Origin: Rheum nobile
Taxonomy: Eukaryota > Streptophyta > Magnoliopsida > Caryophyllales > Polygonaceae
Assembly: GCA_027886185.1 (NCBI GenBank)
Contig: WOAB01000563.1
Coordinates: 7,688,001-7,752,000 of the forward strand
DNA: 64,000 nt
Reading direction: 5' to 3'
The notes under the pieces were generated by a model, which was given only the letters and a program-made list of their open reading frames with translations, was not told where the DNA came from and searched no databases. Of the stretch, positions 33,891 through 44,933 are shown piece after piece. Position 1 is the first letter of the stretch; every line of letters begins with the position of its first letter. Position numbers and translations under genes: made by a program.

Positions 33891-35060
33891 TCGCCAGCCA
33901 AGAGTCAATTGGTGCTTCAAGTAGGCGAGGGCCTCATGGTCCGTGTGGATGACGAACTTCTTTGGCCACAAGTAATGCTGCCTGGTCTTCAGACAACGAA
34001 TAAGCGTGTAGAGCTCTTTGTCATAAGTAGGATAGTTGAGCGTGGCGCCAGATAGCTTCTCACTGAAGTAGGCGATGGGGCGCCGTTCCTGGAGCAAGAC
34101 GCCGCCAATGCCAAAATTGGAGGCATCACACTCAACCTCAAACATCTTGGTGAAGTTCGGCAGTTGTAGAAGGGGGGCATTGCAAGCCTGTCTTTGAGGG
34201 TCCGGAAGGCGGCTTCGTGCTTGTCATTCCTGTCGACCGAGGTGCCCTTTTTTGTGAGCTCATGAAATGGTGCGGCAATTGTGCTAAAGTCTCGCACAAA
34301 ATACCGGTAGAAGCCAGCCAACCCCAGAAATGATCGAACCATAATGGCGGTCGTGGGGATATGACACTCCTGAATAGCTCGGACCTTCTCTTGGTCCACT
34401 CTGAGGCCATCCTTAGACACTACAAACCCTAGAAAAACTGTGGTGTCCTAGCAAAACACACATTTTGCCAAATTGGCATACAAGTGCTCGCTCCTAAGGC
34501 ATTCTAGGACCTGTCTAAGGTGGTCTACATGGTCCTCTAAGCTACGACTATAAACCAAAATATCATCAAAATGGACAACAACAAATTTGCCTAAATAATG
34601 TCTAAGTACATGGTTCATAAGTCGCATAAATGTGCTCGGGGCATTGGTGAGGCCGAAAGGCATCACAAGCCACTCATAGAGGCCATACTTCGTCTTGAAG
34701 GCGGTTTTCCACTCGTCGCCGTCCTTCATCCGAATCTAGTGGTAGCCACTCTTGAGATCAATCTTCGAAAATAGGGTGGCTCCATGAAGCTCATCTAGCA
34801 TGTCGTCCAGGCGAGGAATAGGATGTCGATATTTCACCGTAATCTGGTTGATCGCTCGGCAATCGACACACATGCGCCATGTGCTATCCTTCTTTGACAC
34901 TAAAATCACCGGCACAACACATTGTATCAAACTCTCGTGCACATAGCCGCGGTCTAGCAACTCCTGGACCTGCCTTGTAATTCCTTCATCTCCTCAGGGC
35001 TAGTGCGGTAAGCAGCTCGGTTCGGCAAGAACGCGCTCGGAATGAGGTCAAATAGTTTCG
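33890..35060 (-). mobile_element. Chromovirus RT-RNase H fragment without LTRs
   Basis: On the minus strand: RT start (QELLDRGYVHESL, then VSKKDSTWRMCVDCRAINQI, LFSKIDLKSGYH), catalytic region (MPFGLTNAPSTFMRLMN; VVVHFDDILVYSRS) and RNase H (ECDASNFGIGGVLLQ; YPTYDKELYTLIRCL; VIHTDHEALAYL). This is plant chromovirus pol, distinct from the Tekay and Athila copies here. Stops and frame changes occur near 34448, 34735 and 34138. Neither LTR, gag nor integrase is attached, so it is a fragment lodged inside the viral RNase H. The right junction is uncertain. Confidence 0.85.
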
Positions 35061-35177
35061 CCTATGCATTAAAAAAATCTTTCTCAAAAGACGTCTTGCC
35101 TTGGCGAACAGGTTCATCCTACACGAGGTCAAGACTGCTAACATTCCTTTTTAAACTTGTTTCCACAGTTTTCAGGA

Positions 35178-35667
35178 ATGGCGGAGAGGGGTAACCTTCG
35201 TAAACAAACTCCGCAAGATTATGCTTCAGCAAGTTCTTCCCCAGCAAAAAAACATTGTCCCCACGCAGAACCAGTTCCAATCTTTATCCCAATTCCCAAC
35301 TCTCTCTAGCAGTCCTCTAAACCCGAGGACTCCACAAAAAACAGACAAGCAAAAATCTTCCAAGCATTTTCACAAATATGTCCTCAAACAATCATCCCTA
35401 CAAAATCTTTTCCTCACAAAAGAATTCAATTCTCCTGACCCAAAAAGACTTTGGACCTTTCATCAAAAATCTTTTTTCTAAAGACTTCCAATGGTTTCCC
35501 GCTGAACCAGCAAAGACCCAGAAGTTTTATGAATTTGTTTTAGTAGATTATGAATCTGCTGAAATCTCTCATACTAGGGACGACAATGACCCTAACCTCA
35601 TAATCTACTCAAAATGCAAAATCCTTAAGGTTATCTCTAGAGAATCTTGGGGAGATCCATTTGTGGT
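35178..35667 (+). pseudogene. Start of a second viral ORF, function unknown
   Basis: After the gypsy fragment, ATG at 35178 opens MAERGNLRKQTPQDYA and a Pro/Ser/Lys-rich stretch, with stops and frame changes. A later part reads KFYEFVLVDYESAEISH, then PNLIIYSKCKILKVISRESW (about 35521-35650). I recall similar segments downstream of RNase H in caulimovirids but cannot assign a function. It ends in the inverted repeat. Confidence 0.55.
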
Positions 35668-35779
35668 TCTAGAGATAACCTTAAGGATTTTGCATTTTGA
35701 GTAGATTATGAGGTTAGGGTCATTGTCGTCCCTAGTATGAGAGATTTCAGCAGATTCAGAATCTACTAAAACAAATTCA
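35530..35779. repeat. Long inverted repeat, 112-bp arms, 26-bp loop
   Basis: 35530-35641 and 35668-35779 are reverse complements with only one mismatch noticed; both inner ends are TCTAGA. The arms are viral ORF sequence, so a transcript would fold into a long hairpin. Confidence 0.93.
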
Positions 35780-35790
35780 AGGGTCGAATT

Positions 35791-37570
35791 CCCAAAGGCT
35801 TACATCAAGTATCCCAGGGTTGTACTGATAGAGGCTAAAGTCGTGATGCCTAATCAAAGTAAATCCTCAAAAACCTAACTAAGTATAGTAGGCAAGCAAG
35901 GGTCGAATTCCACAGGGAGGTAGCAATCTTTCTAAGTGCAAAAGTAATATGCCAATAGTAACAAAGGTTTTTTTTTTGGTTTGTTTGCAAGTAACAAAGT
36001 AAATAAAAACAAATGATGTAATCTATGGGTGAGAAGTAACTTAGCCAGACAAATATTCACCATTCAGTTTGATTGGTTGATCCTAGATTATCTCTAATTC
36101 GTTCCTATGAATGTTCCTATTCATTTTCTTAAGTTATAAACAAGACAAACAGACCCTGAGAATACTAACTATCAAATAACCAGGAAAACCTCCAGATTCA
36201 ATTCAACAACAGCAATGAGCACAAGAATTTCAATAGATACATGCAAGTGTAGCAAACAGTCTTACAATTGCATGCAATTAATTCTCTCTACATAAAACCA
36301 GTCCAAACAGTTCTTAGATAATTGCAGTTGCTACTCTGAATTAGGTAATTCAAACAGTAATTACCAAACCCTAGCAATAGATAATTACTAATATCAACTA
36401 GGTGATCAGGCCAATCAAATAAGCAAGAATCAATGGGATGAAGCACAAGAGAATCAATACATTCAAAGGAAAAGAAATAGAATTATAACCTCACAACCAA
36501 ATACAAACGAAGGCTTCAATCGTCGGACTAAGCAAAAGTTGCTTAGTTCTTCATAGTCTTCAAACGTAAAACTCAAAGGGAAAAACAATACTGAATAATA
36601 GTCTGAATGAATAAGATAATGAAAAGGCTGCTAGGAAACTAGGTTATAAACCTAGCCAAAACCTAGTTTCCATAAGATAGGAAACAAAATCTAAAAGGAA
36701 AATAAAATAAAATAACATAACGGAAATAAAGGAAAAGAAATAAAGAAAATAAAGTAACTCGGATGAAATCCCGCTCTCGCGCGTGTCTGATAAATGGGTT
36801 TCCGCGACTGTGGAAGAATTTTCGCGACCGCAGAAAAGTCTCTGTTGAATCTCGCTGTCTTCGTATTTTCCGCGACCGCGGCTGTGGCTTCCGCAACCGC
36901 GGAAAGTTTCGTGTTGCGTACTTCAACTTCTTCCTCGTCTTCTTCTTCTCCACTTGTTCTCATATCTTGTGGCTTTCTTCTCCCTCTTCTAAATCTTCAT
37001 TTTAGCTCTTCCAAACCACCAAATCCACACTTCTACTCCTCAACTCCATTCTCCACAATTGTGCTCTAAACTCATCCAAATGGTACCCAAAACTCCGGTA
37101 ACAACTCCTAGTTAAACCCTACAAAGTAGCGCTGATCAAATTCCCCCATGCTTAAACCTTGCTCGTCCTCGAGTAAGCTAATAGAAACCTACTCCTCCAA
37201 TCAAACCCCCAAGGTCTCAGGAAGCACAGCAAAACCATCTCCACTAAGAATTGCACCTAATCATGAAACTCCAAGGCACCACACAATCAACTCAACTCAA
37301 CACAACACAACACATACAAGCCTAAAGGAAAGCAGAGTACTTCCCCCAAGCTTATCCTGAACACCATAGAGTGAAATTAACCATCTAATCCTAGCCTCCA
37401 TCTATCTTCTTATGCCTCCCAGAGTGACCTACCCGAATCCTCCTTATATCACCTCTTCTTATGTCACCATGCTAGAAAAAATGAGGAATCCTAAAAATCA
37501 CTCTTCTTCTTTTCACTCATTTTGCCAAGGCGTCCTTTCGGATTTTCACCAAGCCACTCATTTCATTTTT
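35791..37570 (-). repeat. Duplicated 3' end of Athila A (LTR 35826-37138)
   Basis: This 1.78-kb segment is nearly identical to 17422-19205, including 35 bp of flank left of the LTR, the 1313-bp LTR and about 430 bp of 3' internal sequence. Shared flank shows it is a copy of the same locus, not an independent insertion. It ends exactly where LTR 1 of array B begins. Palindromes start at 36802, 36822, 36870 and 36891. Confidence 0.9.
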
Positions 37571-38892
37571 TGATAAGCACTACTTTGTAGGGCTTAACTA
37601 AGAGTTATTAGAGGTTTTATTGGTGCCATTCGGGTAGATTTAGACACATTCTTGTGTATGGCGTTTGGAGGCGAAGTTGGTGTTTTTTGGAGGTGTTTGA
37701 GCTACTTTGGAGATCATGAAGACACTGAGGAAGGAATCCATCAAGAGAAGACGCCAAGGAGTGAAGAGGAGACGGGTTGGTGCAAGGCAAAGGACAAGAA
37801 TGCCGAGCATTAACCGCGATCGCGGGCATGGGTGCCGCGATCGCGAGACTCAGAGCATGTCGAGAGTTTTTTGCGGGCGTGGAGAGATTGAAGGAAGCGG
37901 AGACACATGGGCCGCGATCAAGGTCCACCACCCGCGATCGCGGGTCTGACACGACAGAGGCTTGGACTTATTCTGAATTATCTTTTTAGTTTTCTTTTCC
38001 CTTTTTCTTATTTCTATTTCAGTTATTTGCTTAATGGGCTAGGTCATTTGTTAGGGCCCTATAAATACTCTCCTTATGCATTAGGGTTAGAAAATCGACA
38101 CTTTAGTTGCAATTTCAATTCATCGTTGTTTATTTCTTTTGAAGTTTCTACCATGTCTATGAGGAGCTAAGCCTCTTTGGCTTAGTCCGGTAATGGAAGC
38201 ATGCGTTCGTTCATCTGGTTGTGAGGTTTTGTTCCTATCTATCTATCCTATTGAGTTATATCTTTTCTCTGAGCAAATTCATATTTGAATGTTTGTTGGT
38301 TTATCTAGACTGATCACCTAGGTTTATTGCTTTCATTCATATTGCTAATACTAGGGAACTGTTGGGCTAACGCTCTAGTATAAGTAGCAAGCATTGATTG
38401 TTATCTGCATCTGTGGATTATATATATGTGGGAATTGATTATATGGTAAATGCATCTGAGCGAGCGTTTTGTGTATCCTGGTTAATTCTTATATGCATTA
38501 TTGCCTTTGGGTTGAACCTTTAGTGGTACTAGGGTTATTCATTGGTAAGGGTTCTTTGTGGAAGGTTTCCCTCTGAATTTACATAAGATCGGGATAGGAA
38601 TAACCGAATAGGAAGATAGGACTTAATATATGAACAACCTTTGAATGACTTATGTGGACATTACTTGACTAAGTGTTTTTCTCTCTTGATATTTCATCCA
38701 TTCTACTTTGCTTTGTTTGTTTCGTTTGTGACCAACCAACCATACAACCCCCCTTTGTGACATTGCATGCTACCACCATTGAATTCCTTTCTTCTCTGTG
38801 GGATCGACCCTGACTTGCTTACTATACTCTGTTTAGTGAGGATTTTAGGATTTACTTTTGATTAGGGGTACGACGACTATCCCCCCCTATCA
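37571..38892 (+). repeat. Array B LTR 1
   Basis: TGATAAGCAC to CCCTATCA, 1322 bp. TATAAATA at 38060; palindromes at 37814, 37835, 37912 and 37932. Its first part shares D-type variants with 59412-60724 (six-T run near 37683, AGAAAATCGACAC near 38091), while its 3' part matches LTRs 2 and 3. Confidence 0.95.
37814..37943. repeat. Two palindrome pairs in array B LTR 1
   Basis: CCGCGATCGCGG 37814 and CCGCGATCGCGA 37835 (21 bp); CCGCGATCAAGG 37912 and CCGCGATCGCGG 37932 (20 bp). They end 117 bp upstream of the TATA box. Equivalent clusters occur at 40267-40397, 42721-42850, 45176-45305 and 59655-59784. Confidence 0.9.
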
Positions 38893-40024
38893 AATTTTGG
38901 CACCATTGCCGGGGAAGGCAATTGCTCCGTTGCCGGGGCATCTGGGTCTGGTAGTGGATCTGGAGGGGCGCCCTGGGACCAGCTCCTGGACAGAATGGCC
39001 AACCTGCAGCTGAGGCAGGCCGAGCATATACGAAGGAGTACCGAGTGGGAAAGCGGCATCTCCTAGAGGCTAGAGGAGCATGACAAGAGAAGCGTTCAGT
39101 GGGAACGCCACGTCTCCACCCGCCTGGATGAGCAGGAGCGGCGGAGCGCTGAGTGGCAGCGCAACATGGAGGTCAACCTTGCATACCACGCCAACCGCCT
39201 GGACAGTCACCTCACCACTGTTGAGGACCAGGTGGTTTAGATGCAGAGGAGAGCTGAGGCTTTTTTCAACGCTTATGGGTATTGGCCTCCACCCCAGTGA
39301 GTATTTCTATTTTCCCCTTATCTTTTTCTTGTCTTCTATACATTGAGGACAATGCATGATTTAAGCATGGGGGAGTAGAGTATTCACTATCTATCTTGTA
39401 CATATTTCTTTTCTAGCATTGTACTTTGATTTTTAGCATTTCGAATTTCAGCATTTCTTTTCAAAAAAAAAAAATTTCGAAAATCCTGGGACAAGCTGAA
39501 AACCTAAAAGGGCGGCTTGGGTAAAAAACAGGTGACCCGGACCAGCGCTAGGCTGGGGTAAAAAGGTGTCTGAGTGACGTGAGCATATGTGAGCACATCT
39601 ATGAGAAAAATATGAGTGGCTAGGATGAAAACCCGAAAGGGCTCCTAGGCAAAATGAGTGAAAAGAAAAGGAGTGTTTCTAGGATCTCATTTTACCGACG
39701 GGGCGACATAAGTAGAGGAGTTGAAGAAGGATTGTCGGGTAGGTCACTCTGGGAGACATAAAGAGTCATAGATGGAGGCTAGGATTAGAGGTCACTTTAC
39801 ACTATTGGATGTCCGGGTTGAGCTTGGGGGAAGTACTCTGCTTGCCCTCAAGTTTATTGAGTTGTGGATGTGTTGTAGATGAGATTGGTGCCAGGAGCTT
39901 TGGCATGGGTTAGGTAACTCTTAGTTGGAGGATATGCTTTCTGAGACATTGGGTGCTACATTGGAGGAGTAGACTTTCTTTTAGTTTACTCGAGGACGAG
40001 CAAAGGTCTAAGTATGGGGGAGTT
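38893..40024 (+). other. Array B internal region 1
   Basis: Primer-binding site TGGCACCATTGCCGGGGA (38898-38915, two changes from consensus) is followed by a second partial copy CCGTTGCCGGGG, then directly by the ORF-1 tail (38938-39300). This tail is a coiled-coil-like segment of repeats such as RRSTEW, KRSVQWERHVST and RRSAEWQRN, with a TAG inside, ending YGYWPPPQ. Downstream are a polypurine-like AAGCATGGGGGAG (39363), two GAAAACC...GGGC motifs (39498, 39627) and the LTR-adjacent tract (40010-40024). Gag, PR and the ORF-1 N-terminus are deleted. Confidence 0.9.
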
Positions 40025-41344
40025 CGATAAGCACTACTTTGTAGGGCTTAACTAAGAGTTATTAGAGGTTTTATTGGTGCCATTCGGGTAGATTTAGACA
40101 CATTCTTGTGTATGGCGTTTGGAGGCAAAGTTGGTGTTTTTGGAGGTGTTTGAGCTAGTTTGGAGATCATGAAGACACTGAGGAAGGAATCCATCAAGAG
40201 AAGACGCCAAGGAGTGAAGAGGAGACGGGTTGGTGCAAGGCAAAGGACAAGAATGCCGAGCATTAACCGCGATCGCGGGCATGGGTGCCGCGATCGCGGG
40301 ACTCGGAGCATGTCGAGAGTTTTCTGCGGGCGCGGAGAGATTGAAGGGCGCAGAGCCACATGGGCCGCGATCAAGGTCCACCACCCGCGATCGCGGATCT
40401 GACACGGCAGAGGCTCGGACTTATTCGAAATTATCTTTTTAGTTTTCTTTTCCCTTTTTCTTATTTCTATTTCAGTTATTTGCTTAATGGGCTAGGTCAT
40501 TTGTTAGGGCCCTATAAATACTCTCCTTATGCATTAGGGTTAAAAAATACACACTTTAGTTGCAATTTTAATTCATCGTTGTTTATTTCTTTTGAAGTTT
40601 CTACCATGTCTATGAGGAGCTAAGCCTCTTTGGCTTAGTCCGGTAATGGAAGCATGAGTTCGTTCATCTGGTTGTGAGGTTTTGTTCCTATCTATCTATC
40701 CTATTGAGTTATATCTTTTCTCTGAGCAAATTCATATTTGAATGTTTGTTGGTTTATCTAGACTGATCACCTAGGTTTATTGCTTTCATTCATATTGCTA
40801 ATACTAGGGAACTGTTGGGCTAACGCTCTAGTATAAGTAGCAAGCATTGATTGTTATCTGCATCTATGGATTATATCTATGTGGGAATTGATTACATGGT
40901 AAATGCATCTGAGCGAGCGTTTTGTGTATCCTGGTTAATTCTTATATGCATTGTTGCCTTTGGGTTGAACCTTTAGTGGTACTAGGGTTATTCATTGGTA
41001 AGGGTTCTTTGTGGAAGGTTTCCCTCTGAATTTACATAAGATCGGGACAGGAATAACCGAATAGGAAGATAGGACTTAATATATGAACAACCTTTGAATT
41101 ACTTATGTGGACATTACTTGGCTAAGTGTTTTTCTCTCTTGATATTTCATCCATTCTACTTTGCTTTGTTTGTTTCGTGTGTGACCAACCAACCATACAA
41201 CCCCCCTTTGTGACATTGCATGCTACCACCATTGAATTCCTTCCTTCTCTGTGGGATCGACCCTGACTTGCTTACTATACTTTGTTTAGTGAGGATTTTA
41301 GGATTTACTTTTGATTAGGGGTACGATGACTATCCCCCCTATCA
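40025..41344 (+). repeat. Array B LTR 2
   Basis: 1320 bp; first base changed so it starts CGATAAGCAC instead of TGATAAGCAC. TATAAATA at 40513; palindrome cluster 40267-40397. Confidence 0.95.
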
Positions 41345-42478
41345 AATTTTGGTGCCATTGCCGGGGAAGGCAATTGCTCCGTTGCCGGGGCATCTGGGTC
41401 TGGTAGTGGATCTGGAGGGGCGCCCTAGGACCAGCTCCTGGACAGAATGGCCAACCTGCAGCTGAGGCAGGCCGAGCATATACGAAGGAGTACCGAGTGG
41501 GAAAGCGGCATCTCCTAGAGGCTAGAGGAGCATGACAAGAGAAGCGTTCAGTGGGAACGCCACGTCTCCACCCGCCTGGATGAGCAGGAGCGGCGGAGCG
41601 CTGAGTGGCAGCGCAACATGGAGGTCAACCTTGCATACCACGCCAACCGCCTGGACAGTCACCTCACCACTGTTGAGGACCAGGTGGTTCAGATGCAGAG
41701 GAGACCTGAGGCTTTTTTCAACGCTTATGGGTATTGGCCTCCACCCTAGTGAGTATTTCTATTTTCCCCTTATCTTTTTCTTGTCTTCTATACATTAAGG
41801 ACAATGCATGATTTAAGCATGGGAGAGTAGAGTATTCACTATCTATCTTGTACATATTTCTTTTCCAGCATTGTACTTTGATTTTTAGCATTTCGAATTT
41901 TAGCATTTCTTTTCAAAAAAAAAAAAAAAATTCGAAAATCCTGGGACAAGCTGAAAACCTGAAAGGGCGGCTTGGGTAAAAAGCAGGTGACCCGGACCAG
42001 CGCTAGGCTGGGGTAAAAAGGTGTCTGAGTGACGTGAGCATATGTGAGCACATCTATGAGAAAAATATGAGTGGCTAGGATGAAAACCGAAAGGGCTCCT
42101 AGGCAAAATGAGTGAAAAGAAAAGGAGTGTTTCTAGGATCTCATTTTACCGACGGGGCGACATAAGTAGAGGAGTTGAAGAAGGATTGTCGGGTAGGTCA
42201 CTCTGGGAGGCATAAGGAGTCATAGATGGAGGCTAGGATTAGAGGTCACTTTACACTATTGGATGTCCGGGTTGAGCTTGGGAGAAGTACTCTGCTTGCC
42301 CTCAAGTTTATTGAGTTGTGGATGTGTTGTAGATGAGATTGGTGCCAGGAGCTTTGGCATGGGTTAGGTAACTCTTAGTTGGAGGATATGCTTTCTGAGA
42401 CCTTGGGTGCTACATTGGAGGAGTAGACTTTCTTTTAGTTTACTCGAGGAGGAGCAAAGGTCTAAGTATGGGGGAGTT
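41345..42478 (+). other. Array B internal region 2
   Basis: 1134 bp, same content and same deletion junction as internal region 1. The ORF-1 tail carries the same early TAG after SGIS and ends at TAG 41747-41749 rather than Q-TGA. Confidence 0.9.
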
Positions 42479-43798
42479 CGATAAGCACTACTTTGTAGGG
42501 CTTAACTAAGAGTTATTAGAGGTTTTATTGGTGCCATTCGGGTAGATTTAGACACATTCTTGTGTATGGCGTTTGGAGGCGAAGTTGGTGTTTTTGGAGG
42601 TGTTTGAGCTACTTTGGAGATCATGAAGACATTGAGGAAGGAATCCATCAAGAGAAGACGCCAAGGAGTGAAGAGGAGACGGGTTGGTGCAAGGCAAAGG
42701 ACAAGAATGCCGAGCATTAACCGCGATCGCGGGCATGGTTGCCGTGATCGCGGGACTCGGAGCATGTCGAGAGTTTTCTGCGGGCGCGGAGAGATTGAAG
42801 GGCGCGGAGCCACATGGGCCGCGATCAAGGTCCACCACCCGCGATCGCGGGTCTGACACGGCAGAGGCTCAGACTTATTCCGAATTATCTTTTTAGTTTT
42901 CTTTTCCCTTTTTCTTATTTCTATTTCAGTTATTTGCTTAATGGGCTAGGTCATTTGTTAGGGCCCTATAAATACTCTCCTTATGCATTAGGGTTAAAAA
43001 ATACACACTTTAGTTGCAATTTCAATTCATCGTTGTTTATTTCTTTTGAAGTTTCTACCATGTCTATGAGGAGCTAAGCCTCTTTGGCTTAGTCCGGTAA
43101 TGGAAGCATGAGTTCGTTCATCTGGTTGTGAGGTTTTGTTCCTATCTATCTATCCTATTGAGTTATATCTTTTCTCTGAGCAAATTCATATTTGAATGTT
43201 TGTTGGTTTATCTAGACTGATCACCTAGGTTTATTGCTTTCATTCATATTGCTAATACTAGGGAACTGTTGGGCTAACGCTCTAGTATAAGTAGCAAGAA
43301 TTGATTGTTATCTGCATCTGTGGATTATATCTATGTGAGAATTGATTACATGGTAAATGCATCTGAGCGAGCGTTTTGTGTATCCTGGTTAATTCTTATA
43401 TGCATTGTTGCCTTTGGGTTGAACCTTTAGTGGTACTAGGGTTATTCATTGGTAAGGGTTCTTTGTGGAAGGTTTCCCTCTGAATTTACATAAGATCGGG
43501 ACAAGAATAACCGAATAGGAAGATAGGACTTAATATATGAACAACCTTTGAATGACTTATGTGGACATTACTTGGCTAAGTGTTTTTCTCTCTTGATATT
43601 TCATCCATTCTACTTTGCTTTGTTTGTTTCGTTTGTGACCAACCAACCATACAACCCCCCTTTGTGACATTGCATGCTACCACCATTGAATTCCTTCCTT
43701 CTCTGTGGGATCGACCCTGACTTGCTTACTATACTTTGTTTAGTGAGGATTTTAGGATTTACTTTTGATTAGGGGTACGACGACTATCCCCCCTATCA
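42479..43798 (+). repeat. Array B LTR 3
   Basis: 1320 bp, again starting CGATAAGC. TATAAATA at 42967; palindrome cluster 42721-42850 with CCGTGATCGCGG at 42742. Confidence 0.95.
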
Positions 43799-44933
43799 AA
43801 TTTTGGCGCCATTGCCGGGGAAGGCAATTGCTCCGTTGCCGGGGCATCTGGGTCTGGTAGTGGATCTGGAGGGGCGCCTTGGGACCAGCTCCTGGACAGA
43901 ATGGCCAACCTGCAGCTGAGGCAGGCCGAGCATATACGAAGGAGTACCGAGTGGGAAAGCGGCATCTCCTAGAGGCTAGAGGAGCATGACAAGAGAAGCG
44001 TTCAGTGGGAACGCCACGTCTCCACCCGCCTGGATGAGCAGGAGCGGCGGAGCGCTGAGTGGCAGCGCAACATGGAGGTCAACCTTGCATACCACGCCAA
44101 CCGCCTGGACAGTCACCTCACCACTGTTGAGGACCAGGTGGTTCAGATGCAGAGGAGACCTGAGGCTTTTTTTCAACGCTTATGGGTATTGGCCTCCACC
44201 CCAGTGAGTATTTCTATTTTCCCCTTATCTTTTTCTTGTCTTCTATACATTGAGGACAATGCATGATTTAAGCATGGGGGAGTAGAGTATTCACTATCTA
44301 TCTTGTACATATTTCTTTTCCAGCATTGTACTTTGATTTTTAGCATTTCGAATTTCAGCATTTCTTTTCAAAAAAAAAAAAAAATTCGAAAATCCTGGGA
44401 CAAGCTGAAAACCTGAAAGGGCGGCTTGGGTAAAAAGCAAGTGACCCGGACCAGCGCTAAGCTGGGGTAAAAAGGTGTCTGAGTGACGTGAGCATATGTG
44501 AGCACATCTATGAGAAAAATATGAGTGGCTAGGATGAAAACCCGAAAGGGCTCCTAGGCAAAATGAGTGAAAAGAAAAGGAGTGTTTCTAGGATCTCATT
44601 TTACCGACGGGGCGACATAAGTAGAGGAGTTGAAGAAGGATTGTCGGGTAGGTCACTCTGGGAGGCATAAGGAGTCATAGATGGAGGCTAGGATTAGAGG
44701 TCACTTTACACTATTGGATGTCCGGGTTGAGCTTGGGGGAAGTACTCTGCTTGCCCTCAAGTTTATTGAGTTGTGGATGTGTTGTAGATGAGATTGGTGC
44801 CAGGAGCTTTGGCATGGGTTAGGTAACTCTTAGTTGGAGGATATGCTTTCTGAGACCTTGGGTGCTACATTGGAGGAGTAGACTTTCTTTTAGTTTACTC
44901 GAGGACGAGCAAAGGTCTAAGTATGGGGGAGTT
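43799..44933 (+). other. Array B internal region 3
   Basis: 1135 bp, same structure; one extra T in a T run near 44167 shifts the frame at the end of the ORF-1 tail. Confidence 0.9.

Larger units (their letters stand above)
27515..35779 (+). mobile_element. Endogenous caulimovirid (pararetrovirus), nearly genome length, rearranged
   Basis: From 27602 the order is: end of a viral ORF, intergenic promoter region, tRNA-Met primer site, movement protein, coat protein, protease, RT, RNase H, then a second ORF. MP to RT lie in one plus-strand frame, an arrangement known from petuviruses and florendoviruses; a separate following ORF fits florendoviruses best. Numerous stops, a frameshift in RT, an antisense gypsy insert (about 33890-35060) and two inverted duplications show it is a dead fossil copy. 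Excluding the insert, about 6.9 kb of viral sequence is present. Confidence 0.88.

Noticed and set aside
37617..37989. Overlapping open frames rich in RDRG, PRSR and AIAG within LTRs, repeated at each LTR
   Set aside because: They come from translating the CCGCGATCGCGG palindromes in several frames inside LTR promoter sequence. They lack conserved domains and shift frame between copies.
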